DNA of 64,000 bases from Himantopus leucocephalus (taxonomy: Eukaryota; Chordata; Aves; Charadriiformes; Recurvirostridae). The notes under the pieces were generated by a model. That model saw only the letters and a list, made by a program, of their open reading frames with translations, ran no database searches and was not told the DNA's origin. The stretch lies in contig RSEF01000001.1 in assembly GCA_003993805.1 (NCBI GenBank), forward strand, positions 187,916,144 through 187,980,143. Direction: 5' to 3'. Each line of letters starts with the position of its first letter. Position 1 is the first letter of the stretch. Shown in pieces: positions 13,055-23,520 of the stretch. A program made the translations under genes and the position numbers.

Positions 13055-13090
13055 AGCTTTAGCTTATGCTACCCTAAAATAGCTAAAGCT
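13055..13090. repeat. Perfect 10-bp inverted repeat, 16-base loop
   Basis: The left arm AGCTTTAGCT (13055-13064) is the exact reverse complement of the right arm AGCTAAAGCT (13081-13090). No run of T follows that would suggest a Pol III terminator. Confidence 0.8.
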
Positions 13091-14305
13091 TAAACAATAG
13101 TTGATGATACATATAACTTCTTTAGCCTACATATGTGTTGTAACTGCTTATATATCAGTATTCTGAATCATATCTTTTACTTTTGCCTATAACTAGTATA
13201 TCCAAGGGAGGTTTAGGTCTACTTAGATGAAGCTTTCCTTAATACAAACCACCAGGGTGTTGGTTCACATCTTTTGATAGAAAGGATGTACTTTTGTGGC
13301 TAACTGTAAACAAGATATTTTCCTGCTGTATCAAGAACTCTTTCTTCCAGACTCTTTCACGAGAACACTTATTGTCTCACTCTTATTTTCTTTTTTTTTC
13401 TTTTTTTTTAAGACTCCCTATCTTCCATTTGTTGTTTCTGCTTCCCTTCTCAAATTTATATTTGAAGCTTTCTTGTCAGGGATCGTCTTTTTTCCTGCTT
13501 ATACAGCACTCACCTGGTCTCCTTTTATGATTTCCGGCACTTAGAGATAATGTCTCTTTTTAGCTGCCAGCAGAACAGTTTCTATGGTAAGTATAATTTT
13601 TAGACACTGCCTAACAAGAGGACTTCTCAGTTACATTTTGTTCTTCTAGCCTGTTATTAATGAGCAATTATTCACTTGCTATAGGATACAAAAGACAGAA
13701 CATTCATGCAGCAGATAAAAATTAAAATCTGTTTGAAAGCATCTAATACTTAGAGAAGTCTGTCTTTGTAGGAGCTTAGGTCACAAATAACATCTTTGTG
13801 AGGTTGTAAAATTATCAAGGCTTTTTTTGTCCTTTATAAATGTACCTTTACTAAATTGTGTACATACTCACCTATCAAGTTTTTGGCAAAACTTGAGTCT
13901 GAATTCTGCAGTCCTTAAAAAAAAAAGCTTCTTGAGTATAAAGTAATTGTTCATAGATCCATCATGATAAGGTATGACCTTGTCCAGTTGGAGAACAGAT
14001 ACCTTTTCTTTCTGTAAATGATATTTCCTCACACAGAAATAACCAGTATTGAATGCCCCACTTATAGAAGTTACTCTGTTTTATCCTCAGCTGACGTTAG
14101 TATTGTCACTGGATTTGTATTTTGTTCTCCAGAAACGTACCTAGAATGGACAGTCTTGGTTAGTGGTTTATATCCTGAATTTCTCAGGTAGAGACACCAG
14201 GCCATTGGATTTCATGTGCTATGTAAAACAAAGCTAAAATTAGACACATTTATCTCCTTTTAATTTCATTTTTTCTACATATAACTCAGTCTTCATTGAT
14301 ATGAC

Positions 14306-14328
14306 ATTCTCATTCTCCGAATGAGAAT
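14306..14328. repeat. Perfect 10-bp hairpin, 3-base loop
   Basis: ATTCTCATTC (14306-14315), loop TCC, then GAATGAGAAT (14319-14328), an exact inverted repeat. Confidence 0.85.
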
Positions 14329-17300
14329 TCTTATGACTGCTATAATGAGTTTCAGTTTAATTCAGGTGGAAATTCAGTTTACCTGCTTCTTTGGTCATTT
14401 CCTTCCCCATTCAGGTGTTTTTATTTCCATCACAGAACTATGTAGAAATGGATTTTAACCATCAGAAAAATTATCGTGCATAAGCAAAATAATTTTTTTC
14501 CAAACATCACTAATATTGCAATTGTAACAAAAATGTAAAACTTAAAGTTTATTTGTGTTTTATTACTATGGAAATTTCTAAATATTGTTTTAAATCTCAC
14601 TGTCTCTGTTAGGGTTCTCCATCTCTGTCACCGTCTATGTCGTCTTCGGTTCAAATGCAACAACAGCATCTCACACATTCAGAATGGATTTCATCTTTTC
14701 CTTCTATTGTTTAAAGTTAAGCTGCTTAGTAGTTGTAAATGATGAATGAGGAGGAATTTCATTTGATTATTATTTTTTCTCCTAAAAAACCCACTAGTTT
14801 CTCTACTACATATACATTTCATAAGTATTTCTTGAAAATAAGCAGTGGTTCTACTTTTGTGGTATATTACTGAGACAATATTGTTATAGCAAAATAAAAG
14901 TGGGATGAAGTTAAAAATTAATTAATATTTTGGAAGCAATTATAATAACAGCTTATTGGTGACATAGATTGCAGTTATATAAGCAAAACAGTTTCTTGCT
15001 AGGCAACAAACTACCCACAGAGCTCTAACTCATGAAAATTTCACAGAATACATCTTGGGATTTTCAAATGCCTTATTGAAATGGAACTTTCTAACCACCT
15101 AAATGCCAGACATGTAAAAGTTCATACAGTGAAAAAGAGATAGAAATAACACACCTGGGCAAGATCCTCTGATGCTTTGCACCTTGTTACAATCATCTGC
15201 TTCCTTGCAAATAATGTGTAAATTTCTGCCAGTCTGAATGGCTAAATCATTCTGGCTCATGCATGTCTGTACACATTGAATATACTGCATACAAGAGCAA
15301 GATACTGGAAAATTTAGTTTCCAGTCATTTGCTGTTGATAGATTCTCTCCAGCAGAAAGAAAACCATTTCAGTGGGATTTCAGTATTTTACTCATGAACG
15401 GGGCTGGTATTGAATCACAAGTGTTAGTTCACACCTTAACATTGCAGCAAGTCCTCTTCATTTGTGATAGAAGACTGAGAGTCAAAAAATGATCATTCCC
15501 TTTCATGATTATGTGGTTCTTCATGGTCATATGTTGTATATACAGCCATTAGTTTGTAACACCTTCACATAGGAGGTCGCATGAGCACAGGATTCACATT
15601 CTGATGCAGACTTTGAAGCCATAGTTACTTATTAAACTTCCCTCAATCAGATTTTACTATTATTCTTATTATAAATCTGATGACTAACATAAGGAAACCA
15701 GAACTCTGGTTCAGTGATATCTTGCATTCTGACTCTATTAGTGTAGATGTCAGTGGTTACAGTCACTGATGAGCCAGCTCCTCTGTCTCAGTTTCTTAAA
15801 CTAAAACTAAACTCTTCTGAAACATGCAAATTCTCATCATGTGCAAAGAACTAAAAAAATGTCAAGTGCAAGGGATATAAAGACAAAATAATCCAGCTAG
15901 TTATCTGTTCTTATGAACATCAGATTAGAGCTTATTACCTGATCACTATCAGAAGATCAATGCTACCATTTTCTTATCCTAAAAATATAATCTGTATGAA
16001 AGTGGTAGTTAACATGTTTTTGTCCTTTAGTATTGACTATTACGGTTTTCTTACTACTTTCCCCCATTGAAGTCTGGACAGACTTGAGGAAACAGAACGT
16101 TTCCTGTCATCTATATCATGTAAACAAACTAGATTCTGAATTTTTGAACGACAAAATGAGAAATAAACCCTATATGCCTTAGTAGCTCTACAAGCATTTT
16201 TACCCTGGTGTTTTCCAAGTTAAAAAGATGGGACTGAAATAAGTTATATATGTTTTTCTATTGAAACTTAAAATTTAGAATATTAGAAATATAGCAGATA
16301 TTTTAGCAAGTTAAATGAAACAATATGTTTTCCCAAAAGAATCAAGCGTATCTGTGGAGATCTTTTCTTAAAAAAGAGATTTTTGTTCTGTTGTTCTACT
16401 AAAAATCTATTTGAGATTAAATATTTTCCAACATTTAATTAAATTGGCACCGCCTCTGAGCCAATGTATCAAGAAAGTACAAATCTCTCAGTATACAAAC
16501 TGCTCCTATTTTTTTATTTTTTATTTTTGCCTTGTTAAGTAGTTAGAAAATTCTGGTGCATAAAGCTGAGGTTTTATGCAGCCATAGATGAGATTTCAGT
16601 TCCTGGGAAAGGATCTGTGCCATCTATTAATACTTCCAGCTGTAATACATAACAGGATGAATATACAGCCGTCCCATTGCACAAGCATCCTTCCCACTGT
16701 GTTCATAATGTGATTACAACAAAGTAAAACTAGCGTGCTCCTGCCGATTATTATTTTCATTATAAAAAGCAGGTATTTTCTATATGAAATTGAGATAACT
16801 TGCATTTTAGTGTCCTTTCCATGTGCTTTAATCAATCTGGATGGCAATTACTAGACTGAACCTCAGAACTAGCATGGACTAGGATATTCTTTCAATGGAG
16901 TATTTTATGGCTCTTGAGCACCTGACGTATTTTAAATATTGTCTCTCACCAGCTCTTTATGTAGGTCTAAATAATGAACATTTAACATATTCACAGAAAT
17001 TGGCTCGATTACATGGTTACCAGAGATAAATGAAAGCTTCAGAATATGACTTGCAATATACAGGGTAAGAAAGATCATATTCCTCTCAGCACTGTTGAGG
17101 GAACAGCATCAAGGTAGCATTTCTAAGCTCCTAGGATTTTAAACCAGGCTCCTGGGTCTAAAGAAGAAGATTTATAACTAATAGCACAAGGGACCCAAAC
17201 AGCTTGTGATTCCAGCAACCATTGAGACGTTAAGTTGCAGAACTGAGCCCAGAGAGATTTTTGTTCTCCTACTCCTCTTTAATCAGGTCTCTGTTTTTCC

Positions 17301-19317
17301 CTAAGACAAAGTAAATAAAGGAAGCACTTGCATTTCATTCTGTCCCCTCCAGGTAAGCCACACATGATATAAAAGTGGCAGAGGGACTTTAAGAATTGTT
17401 TGCTTCTAACAAGGAACTTACTGGTCTAAGAAATGTACTAGAATAGGGTAAACAATAATATCCTCAAAGTTATATTTTCATTCTCGTTCTCTAGTTCATG
17501 GTAGCATTAATTCCATAGCCCATAGTCTCCTTGTCTTCTACCCTAACAGATTTTTAAAGGAATTGGGCAAATAGTGTGTCTATACTGAGACACGATACAG
17601 ACATAAATGGACTACCTGTAAACAAGCTTCTCAATGAGAAGGAAATGAAAAGAAATTAGCATGTGGAGTCCTACGCTGATATAGTTAGACTGTTTCTGGT
17701 GCCTAAACTGGCTTATTTAGACAGCCTAAGTCTGATGAGAGGGACATATTTCCAAATTGTTAAAAAGTTAGATGGCATTTGCAAAAGAAGTGGAGGCAAA
17801 GGCCACTGAAAGGCCAATTACCCAATCATATGGAAGCCATAAGGCAGAAAGAAATTAGAAGTTGCTAATACAGTTGACAACTAACAGAACTGCCCGGTAT
17901 TCATTACATGCTTAGGGACACTGACACTTGAAAAGCCTAGCAACGCTGAACTCATAATATGAACCAAGTTTCATCTATGGAAAATAAGCAGAAGGAAAAT
18001 AAGATAGGAGGAGAGTGTGTACTGGAGAAATTATATAGGTTACTGCTAATCACCATCTAGGTAGCAGAGACAACAGAAAAAAATCCATTTCATGCAGAGT
18101 TAGAGGGTTTTGCATATTAATGGCTATTTCTTATGATAAATGATACTTTTAATGTTGTGTTGAGAGTGAATTTCATTGAAAGCTATTTAAAAAACCCATG
18201 TTATGATAAAGAAACAGATTTAATCTTGAACAATATTCATATACTTCTAGTGAATGGGTACCAGGAAATTTAGATTCTTGCAGTGATAAAGATATTTCCT
18301 ATAGCTACTATGTGAACGAGATCAATTACTCTTCTTTCAGCTAAGCTTAATGTATAGGAAAGGTGTAGTCACGATGAACTTGTTGAATTGTTTGAAGCCA
18401 GAAAGACTCATTTGGTACTTATGTTTCAACCTAGACTAAAACTGGATTTCTGGGTAAAAGCAACTGTTATGACTGCACAGAGTGTATAAGTAATTAAAAA
18501 TATGATCATAGAATAGCGTCCAACATTATTGATGCCTTTAACATCCTCGTGTGTAAGACATTCGAAGGCAAAATTAGAGAAGAGGAGCTATGGGTAGCAA
18601 AAAGCAGAAATTAGAGCGGTTGATTTAGTCCTTGATTACTATTGTGTTCCCCCAAAATAAGATCAAGAAAAATGTTGAATGCAAAGCTGGGCTGTGCTCC
18701 TAGAGTGTTTCTATGAAGCATCTTCTTAATACATAAGATAATGGTAAAAAGGTAATTAATCACATTCTGAAAGCTGGCCCAGCTAAGTAATCTACGTAAC
18801 ATTTGAACATCTTAATCACAATTTAAAAAATAATAAATCTAATGGTAAGTAAATGATTATGCTGACTACAGAAAACTTCAGTCAATTGAAGGCAGCTACC
18901 CATTTCCACACTTAGCTGATCAACTCATTAAAGTGTCAGGAGCAAAATATTTCAGTAGTTTGGTTCTGGCATTTGGATGTCGCCAGATTAAACTAACACT
19001 TGCAGATGAAGAAAGAGCTCCTTTCACGACACCCACAGGGGTTTCAGACCCAAGGAATGTGTTTGTGACTCATGAGTGCCCCAGGGATGTTTCAGTAGGT
19101 AGTAAATGATCTATTACAAATTTTGAGATGTGAAGATAACTTCACAACTTAGATGACTCCATTTGTTTCCATGAAACCTGGAAAGAACATCTGGTAGGAG
19201 TGAAAAGGAATTTTAAAGTGAGGAAAATGAGTGTTGTTTTGTAAAAAGGTACTTCATCTTTTTCAGATATAGAGTTGATGAAGATGGGTTTTTCAAGCAT
19301 CAGAAAGCCAGCATTTT

Positions 19318-19423
19318 GAGACAGTGCAAAAGGCAAAGTGATATGCAAGTTCCACAGAAGATCTGTCTGAAAGGGACAGATCTGGGGAAAGGGACCTGGG
19401 AGTCCTGGTGGACAACAAGATGA
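19318..19423 (+). mobile_element. CR1 LINE ORF2 fragment running into an assembly gap
   Basis: Immediately before the gap, bases 19390-19422 encode RDLGVLVDNKM, the conserved block near the end of the CR1 reverse-transcriptase domain (family pattern DLGVLVD.KL). About 70 bases further upstream, CAGTGCAAAAGGCAAAGTGA resembles the CR1 stretch coding for CKAMHLG-like residues, so the element probably starts near 19318. That left edge is uncertain. The sequence after the gap (from 19524) does not look like CR1, so the rest of the element, and its length, are hidden in the gap. Confidence 0.75.
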
Positions 19424-19523
19424 NNNNNNNNNNNNNNNNNNNNNNNNNNNNNNNNNNNNNNNNNNNNNNNNNNNNNNNNNNNNNNNNNNNNNNNNNNNNN
19501 NNNNNNNNNNNNNNNNNNNNNNN
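19424..19523. other. Assembly gap, 100 N
   Basis: Exactly 100 Ns, the usual placeholder for a gap of unknown length. The left edge lies inside a CR1 copy, which may explain the break. Open frames translated through it are meaningless. Confidence 0.99.
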
Positions 19524-21921
19524 TTTTTTGTGTGCCAAGGAATTAGAAAAACTACAAAAAAAAACCCAAAAGCAAGCTGATTATTTACGTCAATTCGGTC
19601 ACATGGCTGTTTCCCCTGCAATGGTATTCTTACCTATAAATATATTCTTGGCCAGTACCAGAAACTGGATACTGACATCCATCATACACATGGATCTTTG
19701 ATCCAATGACCTACTCCTCTTTTTATGCTCTTACAGTAGCCATGCATTTTAAGGGGACAGCCACCCTCTTCAGTGAATCAGGCACACTGATACTACATAA
19801 CTGACCTGTAATGGTTACTAAGGAGGTGGTAGTGAACATCCAAAGCTACAGTTAAGGCCAAGTAGTGTTCAAAATTTCAGTGCAGAATTCTAAGCAAAAT
19901 GAAACGATTATCCATGCTAGAAAAAAATAATGTTAAAAAAGCCCGTACTTTTGCACAAATACTTGCTCAACCTTCATAAAAATGCAATTGTACCTACTGG
20001 AATTCAGATAAAGACTTATGTATATTCAGATTAATAACTTCATTAAAAAAACAACCCAACAAACCCCAGAAATTTTCTGGATCATTAACATTGGCATGCC
20101 ATTTGGTACTTAAGGTATGAGGCTATTGTGACACAACAAAACTCAAGTGAACACTGTCTCATTTCTGTAACATCTTGTAAAACTTTTAGTGGAGAAAATT
20201 TACAATTTCTTCTTTCTTTGTACATTAGTTTCATGCAAATGTAAGATTTTTTTTGTTTCTGTTTAAGTTTTTGGTTGCTTTTCTTCCATTGTAAAGTTTC
20301 TGCATTACATGATGTATCTTACTTGATGTGTAGAACAATAATAAAAGCAAAAGTTTTAAAAGTATCACCAGAGGAACGAAGTAAAGACACTAAGAAGGTG
20401 AGAGAAAGGGGGGGTAGAAGAGATATGTCTTCAATTTCATGTTATTAAGCATAAAGGAATTAACAGAGCCAGTGATACATTGAATCCTATTACCTATGGT
20501 AATTCTAATGTTTTTTAGCTGGTGGGGATTTCAACAGAAAATTTTGCAGTAGATTTTTCTGTGTGTATGTGTGTATGTACATGTGGATATGTATGCATAT
20601 AACACAGAGGAAGTCTAGGAGAACAATATTATATATTATATATAATATATATATAATATATATATATATAAAAAATATTATACAAAGCAAGAAATGTATT
20701 GGTTATTCATTATTAACATAATACTAACAAGACAAGAATATTTAGCCGCTAGAGGTTAGAAGACAGAAAAAAGGGCCATTAGTCTTGTACATTGCTTGCC
20801 ACAAGGAAATTTCAGTGGGTTGGCTGCAAGAACAAAACTACACCAGTCAGTGACATGTAATCAAAAATGTATTTTCTCAGCAGGATGGGTATAGTGAGTG
20901 GATAGCAATCTTGTATTCTATGATTTGTATTCTGAGATGTACACGGGCATGCACACACACACATTTCACACTGACACTGCTCAAGGCCCCAGCTCCTCTG
21001 GGCTTGTTCATCATGAACCCATCATGCCCACTTCTGGCTGGCAGCCAGGGAAATCCCTACTGAGGACTACTGTCCAGGCACAGTATACATTCTACTGAAA
21101 AGCAAAGCCACTGTTCCTGCATGTTGTGGTGTTAGGCTTGATGCACACCGTCAGCCATTAGCACAAGAGGTAAATACAACTCAGAAAGATTTTATTGAGT
21201 TTTGTCAAGTTCTGGTGGGGATGGACTCCATTACACTCAAGCTGCTCCTGCCCATTCCTAAATATTAAATATGATCAACCAGTTCATTATCAACAATTTA
21301 TCCAAGCTGATCTTACCCATTAATGACCTTCATAAATACATTTTCTAACAAGCACAGCTTACAGAAAATTTATTAAACATTTTATATTTTAACTTGCAAA
21401 TTACATTCATTAGTATCACAGAGTACAATTTTTGTTTACTAGTTGACTATTTCTGTAATTAATTTTTGTACTCTGCATTTTGGATCAGGTGTCAGATACA
21501 GATTAAAATTTGATTCCAACAAATATTTATGCATTTTAATGTCAAATTTTTTAATATTTTTACTATACTGTTCAATCAGATAGACATGGTATTTTTAAAT
21601 TAAAAAAAAAAAATCATGTATACTTGTCCCCAGTAATCACTCATGTCAATTTAAAAAGAAAATTATCATTTTGGCAGCATCTTTAGAATTGAAAGAAGTA
21701 AGCTCTCACTTGAGGAGTGGTGTTAAATGATAAGACTCCTACAGACATCAGATGCAGTTTAACTCAAAATGTTAAATTGCAGACCTAAATTGACATGTTT
21801 TGAGGGATTCTGTGAGTGTATACACACATAAGCATCCACGTGTGTGTACACCAATGAAATATATTTTAGTGATACTGCAGGATTTATATAAACTTTTATT
21901 GCAGTCAGGTATGTAGAATGA
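19524..21921. other. Unique AT-rich DNA with simple repeats
   Basis: No gene or recognised transposon. It holds the GT-rich and AT-only tracts at 20561-20682, a short CA run at 20949-20962 and an A-run at 21601-21613. Confidence 0.55.
20561..20682. repeat. (GT)n/(GTAT)n then a 58-bp AT-only palindromic tract
   Basis: 20561-20600 is a GTGTGTAT/GTATGTAC-type tract. 20625-20682 contains only A and T, built from ATATT/ATATA units that pair with themselves on both strands. Such tracts can form cruciforms and are prone to length change and assembly error. Confidence 0.9.
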
Positions 21922-22188
21922 CAGAATCATAGAATGCTTTGGGTTGGAAGGGACCTTTAAAGACCATCCAGTCCACCCCCCTTCCACAGGCAGTGTCTGT
22001 CATCCTTCACTAGATCAGGTTGCTCAAAGCTCCATCCAACCTGACCTTGAACACTTCCAGTGATGGGGATTCCACAACTTCTCTGGGCAAACTGTGCCAG
22101 TGTCTCACCACCCTCACAGTAAAGAATTTCTTCCTCATATCTAATCTAAATCTACACTCTATTGTTTTAAAACCATTACCAATGTGCA
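21922..22188 (-). mobile_element. CR1 LINE 3' end, minus strand
   Basis: The block opens with AGAATCATAGAATGCTTTGG then GTTGGAAGGGACCTTTAAAG, the reverse complement of the CR1 3' terminus. It continues through the reverse complement of the end of ORF2 (GATTCCACAACTTCTCTGGG, then TCACAGTAAAGAATTTCTTC). The CR1 sense is therefore minus, with its 3' end at 21922 and its truncated 5' end near 22188. There it meets the second CR1, which points the other way. The element covers only about 270 bases. Its reading frame is degenerate, and open frames in the region (22020-22334, plus) are antisense shadows. Confidence 0.93.
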
Positions 22189-22884
22189 CTTGTGGCCCAG
22201 AATGCCAACTTTATCCTGGGCTGCATAGAAAGAAGTGTCGTCAGCAGGTCAAGGGAGATGATTCTGCACTTTTACTCTTCTCTTGTGAGACCCCACCTGG
22301 AATATTGTGTTCAGCTCTGGAGTCCTCAACATAAGAAGGACATGAACCTGTTGGAATGGGTCCAAAGCAGGGCCAAGAAGATGATCGGAGGGCTGGAACA
22401 CCTCTCCTATGATGACGGGCTGAGAGAGTTGGGGTTGTTCAGCCTGGAGAAGTGGAGGCTCTGGGGAGATCTCATAGCAGCTTTCCAGCATCTGAAGGAC
22501 ATCTACAAGAAGGCTGGAGAGGGACTTTTTACGAGGACTTGTAGTGATACGATGAGGGGGAATGGCTTCAAACTGGAAGAGGGTAGACTTAGAATAGATA
22601 TTAGGAAGAAATTTTTCACTATGAGGTTGATGAGACATTGGAACAGGTTACCCAGGGAAGTTGTGGAAACTCCAGCCCTGGAGGTATTTAAGGCCAGGTT
22701 GGATGGGGCTTTGAGCAACCTGGTCTAGTGGAAGGTGTCCCTGCCCATGGCAGGGGGGGTGGAACCAGATGATCTTTAAGGTTCCCTCCAACCTAAACTA
22801 TTCTATGATTCTATGATTATCATAGAATTATGATAATTCTAATCATTCTATGTTTCTATGATTACCATAGATTATCATAGATTC
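22189..22884 (+). mobile_element. CR1 LINE 3' part, plus strand, with expanded tail
   Basis: A 5'-truncated CR1 of about 700 bases covers the C-terminal part of ORF2 (22192-22728), the short 3' UTR (CCATGGCAGGGGGGGTGGAA, then GATGATCTTTAAGGTTCCCT) and the tail. It is the longest and best-preserved CR1 in the window. The tail (22800-22884) is unusually long. It holds ATTCTATGATT units in both orientations, including a 9-bp inverted repeat with a 3-base loop at 22808-22828. Its truncated 5' end abuts the minus-strand CR1 at 21922-22188, so the two form an inverted pair. Confidence 0.95.
22192..22728 (+). pseudogene. CR1 ORF2 C-terminal remnant, 178 codons open
   Basis: The frame is uninterrupted for 178 codons to its natural TAG. 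The start includes [13 protein letters not shown] (residues about 4-16) and LVRPHLEYCVQLWSPQHKKD (about 32-51), blocks typical of the end of the CR1 reverse-transcriptase region. These are followed by MNLLEWVQSRAKKMIGGLEH, LREL(G)LFSLEKWRLWGDLI and [20 protein letters not shown] near the end. The lack of frameshifts suggests a fairly recent insertion compared with its neighbours. It lacks the endonuclease and the catalytic FxDD part of the RT, so it is a dead fragment. The first codon is not a true start. The minus-strand frames at 22249-22638 and 22503-22718 are shadows. Confidence 0.93.
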
Positions 22885-23219
22885 TGCCTCTTGTCTTATC
22901 ACTATGGGCCCTGGTAAGAATTGTATTGAATGATTAATGAATTTCTAATAAATAGAAATAGGTGTTTGAAACTGAACAACTAAAATTACTGAATAACTGT
23001 AGAATGTTTTACTGACTTGTATTTTTGTTCCTTTTCTGCCAATAAAATTCTGATCTGAAACAGTTGAAGTTTCAGTTACCCGATACCCAGTAATTGTTGA
23101 TGTTCTTAACTGCTTTATGGAAAAGCAAGCCCTACTGTCTTATATGAGTCTTATACGTGTCTTCAGTGCCAGTATGAAGTCACTTTAGTGGTCTGATTAT
23201 ATAAAGTCAATATACCACT
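22885..23219. other. Short unique AT-rich interval between CR1 and LTR
   Basis: Nothing recognised. It ends in the CCACT (23215-23219) that is repeated on the far side of the neighbouring solo LTR. Confidence 0.6.
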
Positions 23220-23379
23220 TGACGTGGTTTGACCCCAGCTGGCAGCTAGGACCATGCAGCCTCTTGCTCACCCCCCCTTTCCTCCTCCAGGAGAAGGGTA
23301 GGGAGAAGAGGAAGAAAAGGAGGGGAAAGGAACAAAAAAACCCCTAGTGAGTTGAGATAAGGACAGTTTAATAAAACTA

Positions 23380-23433
23380 TCAGAAAAGGAAAATAACAAC
23401 AATAATAACAAAAATAAAAATTATAATAATGAG
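23380..23433 (+). repeat. A-rich (AAT/AAC)n tract inside the LTR
   Basis: AAAAGGAAAATAACAACAATAATAACAAAA-like sequence, low complexity, within the U5 end of the minus-sense LTR. Described as a tract only. Confidence 0.8.
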
Positions 23434-23510
23434 ACAAGTCACTCTCACCGCCTGGTGAACTGGCACTGTCCTGAGCAGTGATTGTGCATTCTCTCCCCAG
23501 CCAAGCCCCA

Positions 23511-23520
23511 TTTATATACT
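23511..23520 (-). promoter_or_regulatory. LTR TATA box (minus strand)
   Basis: Minus strand AGTATATAAA followed by TGGGGCTTGG. The same neighbourhood (GAGCATGACA...TATGG on the plus strand) recurs in the LTR at 42070-42833, which supports its being the shared promoter block. Whether it is active is unknown. Confidence 0.6.

Larger units (their letters stand above)
8172..19317. other. Long featureless AT-rich stretch
   Basis: About 11 kb with no recognised repeat family, gene or RNA. It contains low-complexity tracts (T-rich 9180-9197; (GTTTT)n 10437-10462; T-rich 13390-13411), two perfect short inverted repeats (13055-13090 and 14306-14328), a 23-bp imperfect tandem duplication (12776-12821) and a possible microexon (13564-13586). 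Open frames do not exceed 131 codons (8235-8630, start codon ATG) and none shows a motif. Confidence 0.55.

Noticed and set aside
18501..18530. ATCATAGAATAGCGTCCAAC, like a minus-strand CR1 tail
   Set aside because: Only about 12 bases match and the GGAAGGGACCTT block is missing.
19142..19701. Open frames through the first assembly gap
   Set aside because: They are joined by 34 unknown residues, so the frame across the gap has no meaning.
20505..20690. Minus-strand frame rich in I and Y
   Set aside because: It translates the AT-only palindromic tract and the GT repeat.
22020..22718. Antisense open frames over the CR1 pair
   Set aside because: Shadows of CR1 ORF2 in other frames. The true CR1 frame is the plus-strand one at 22192-22728.
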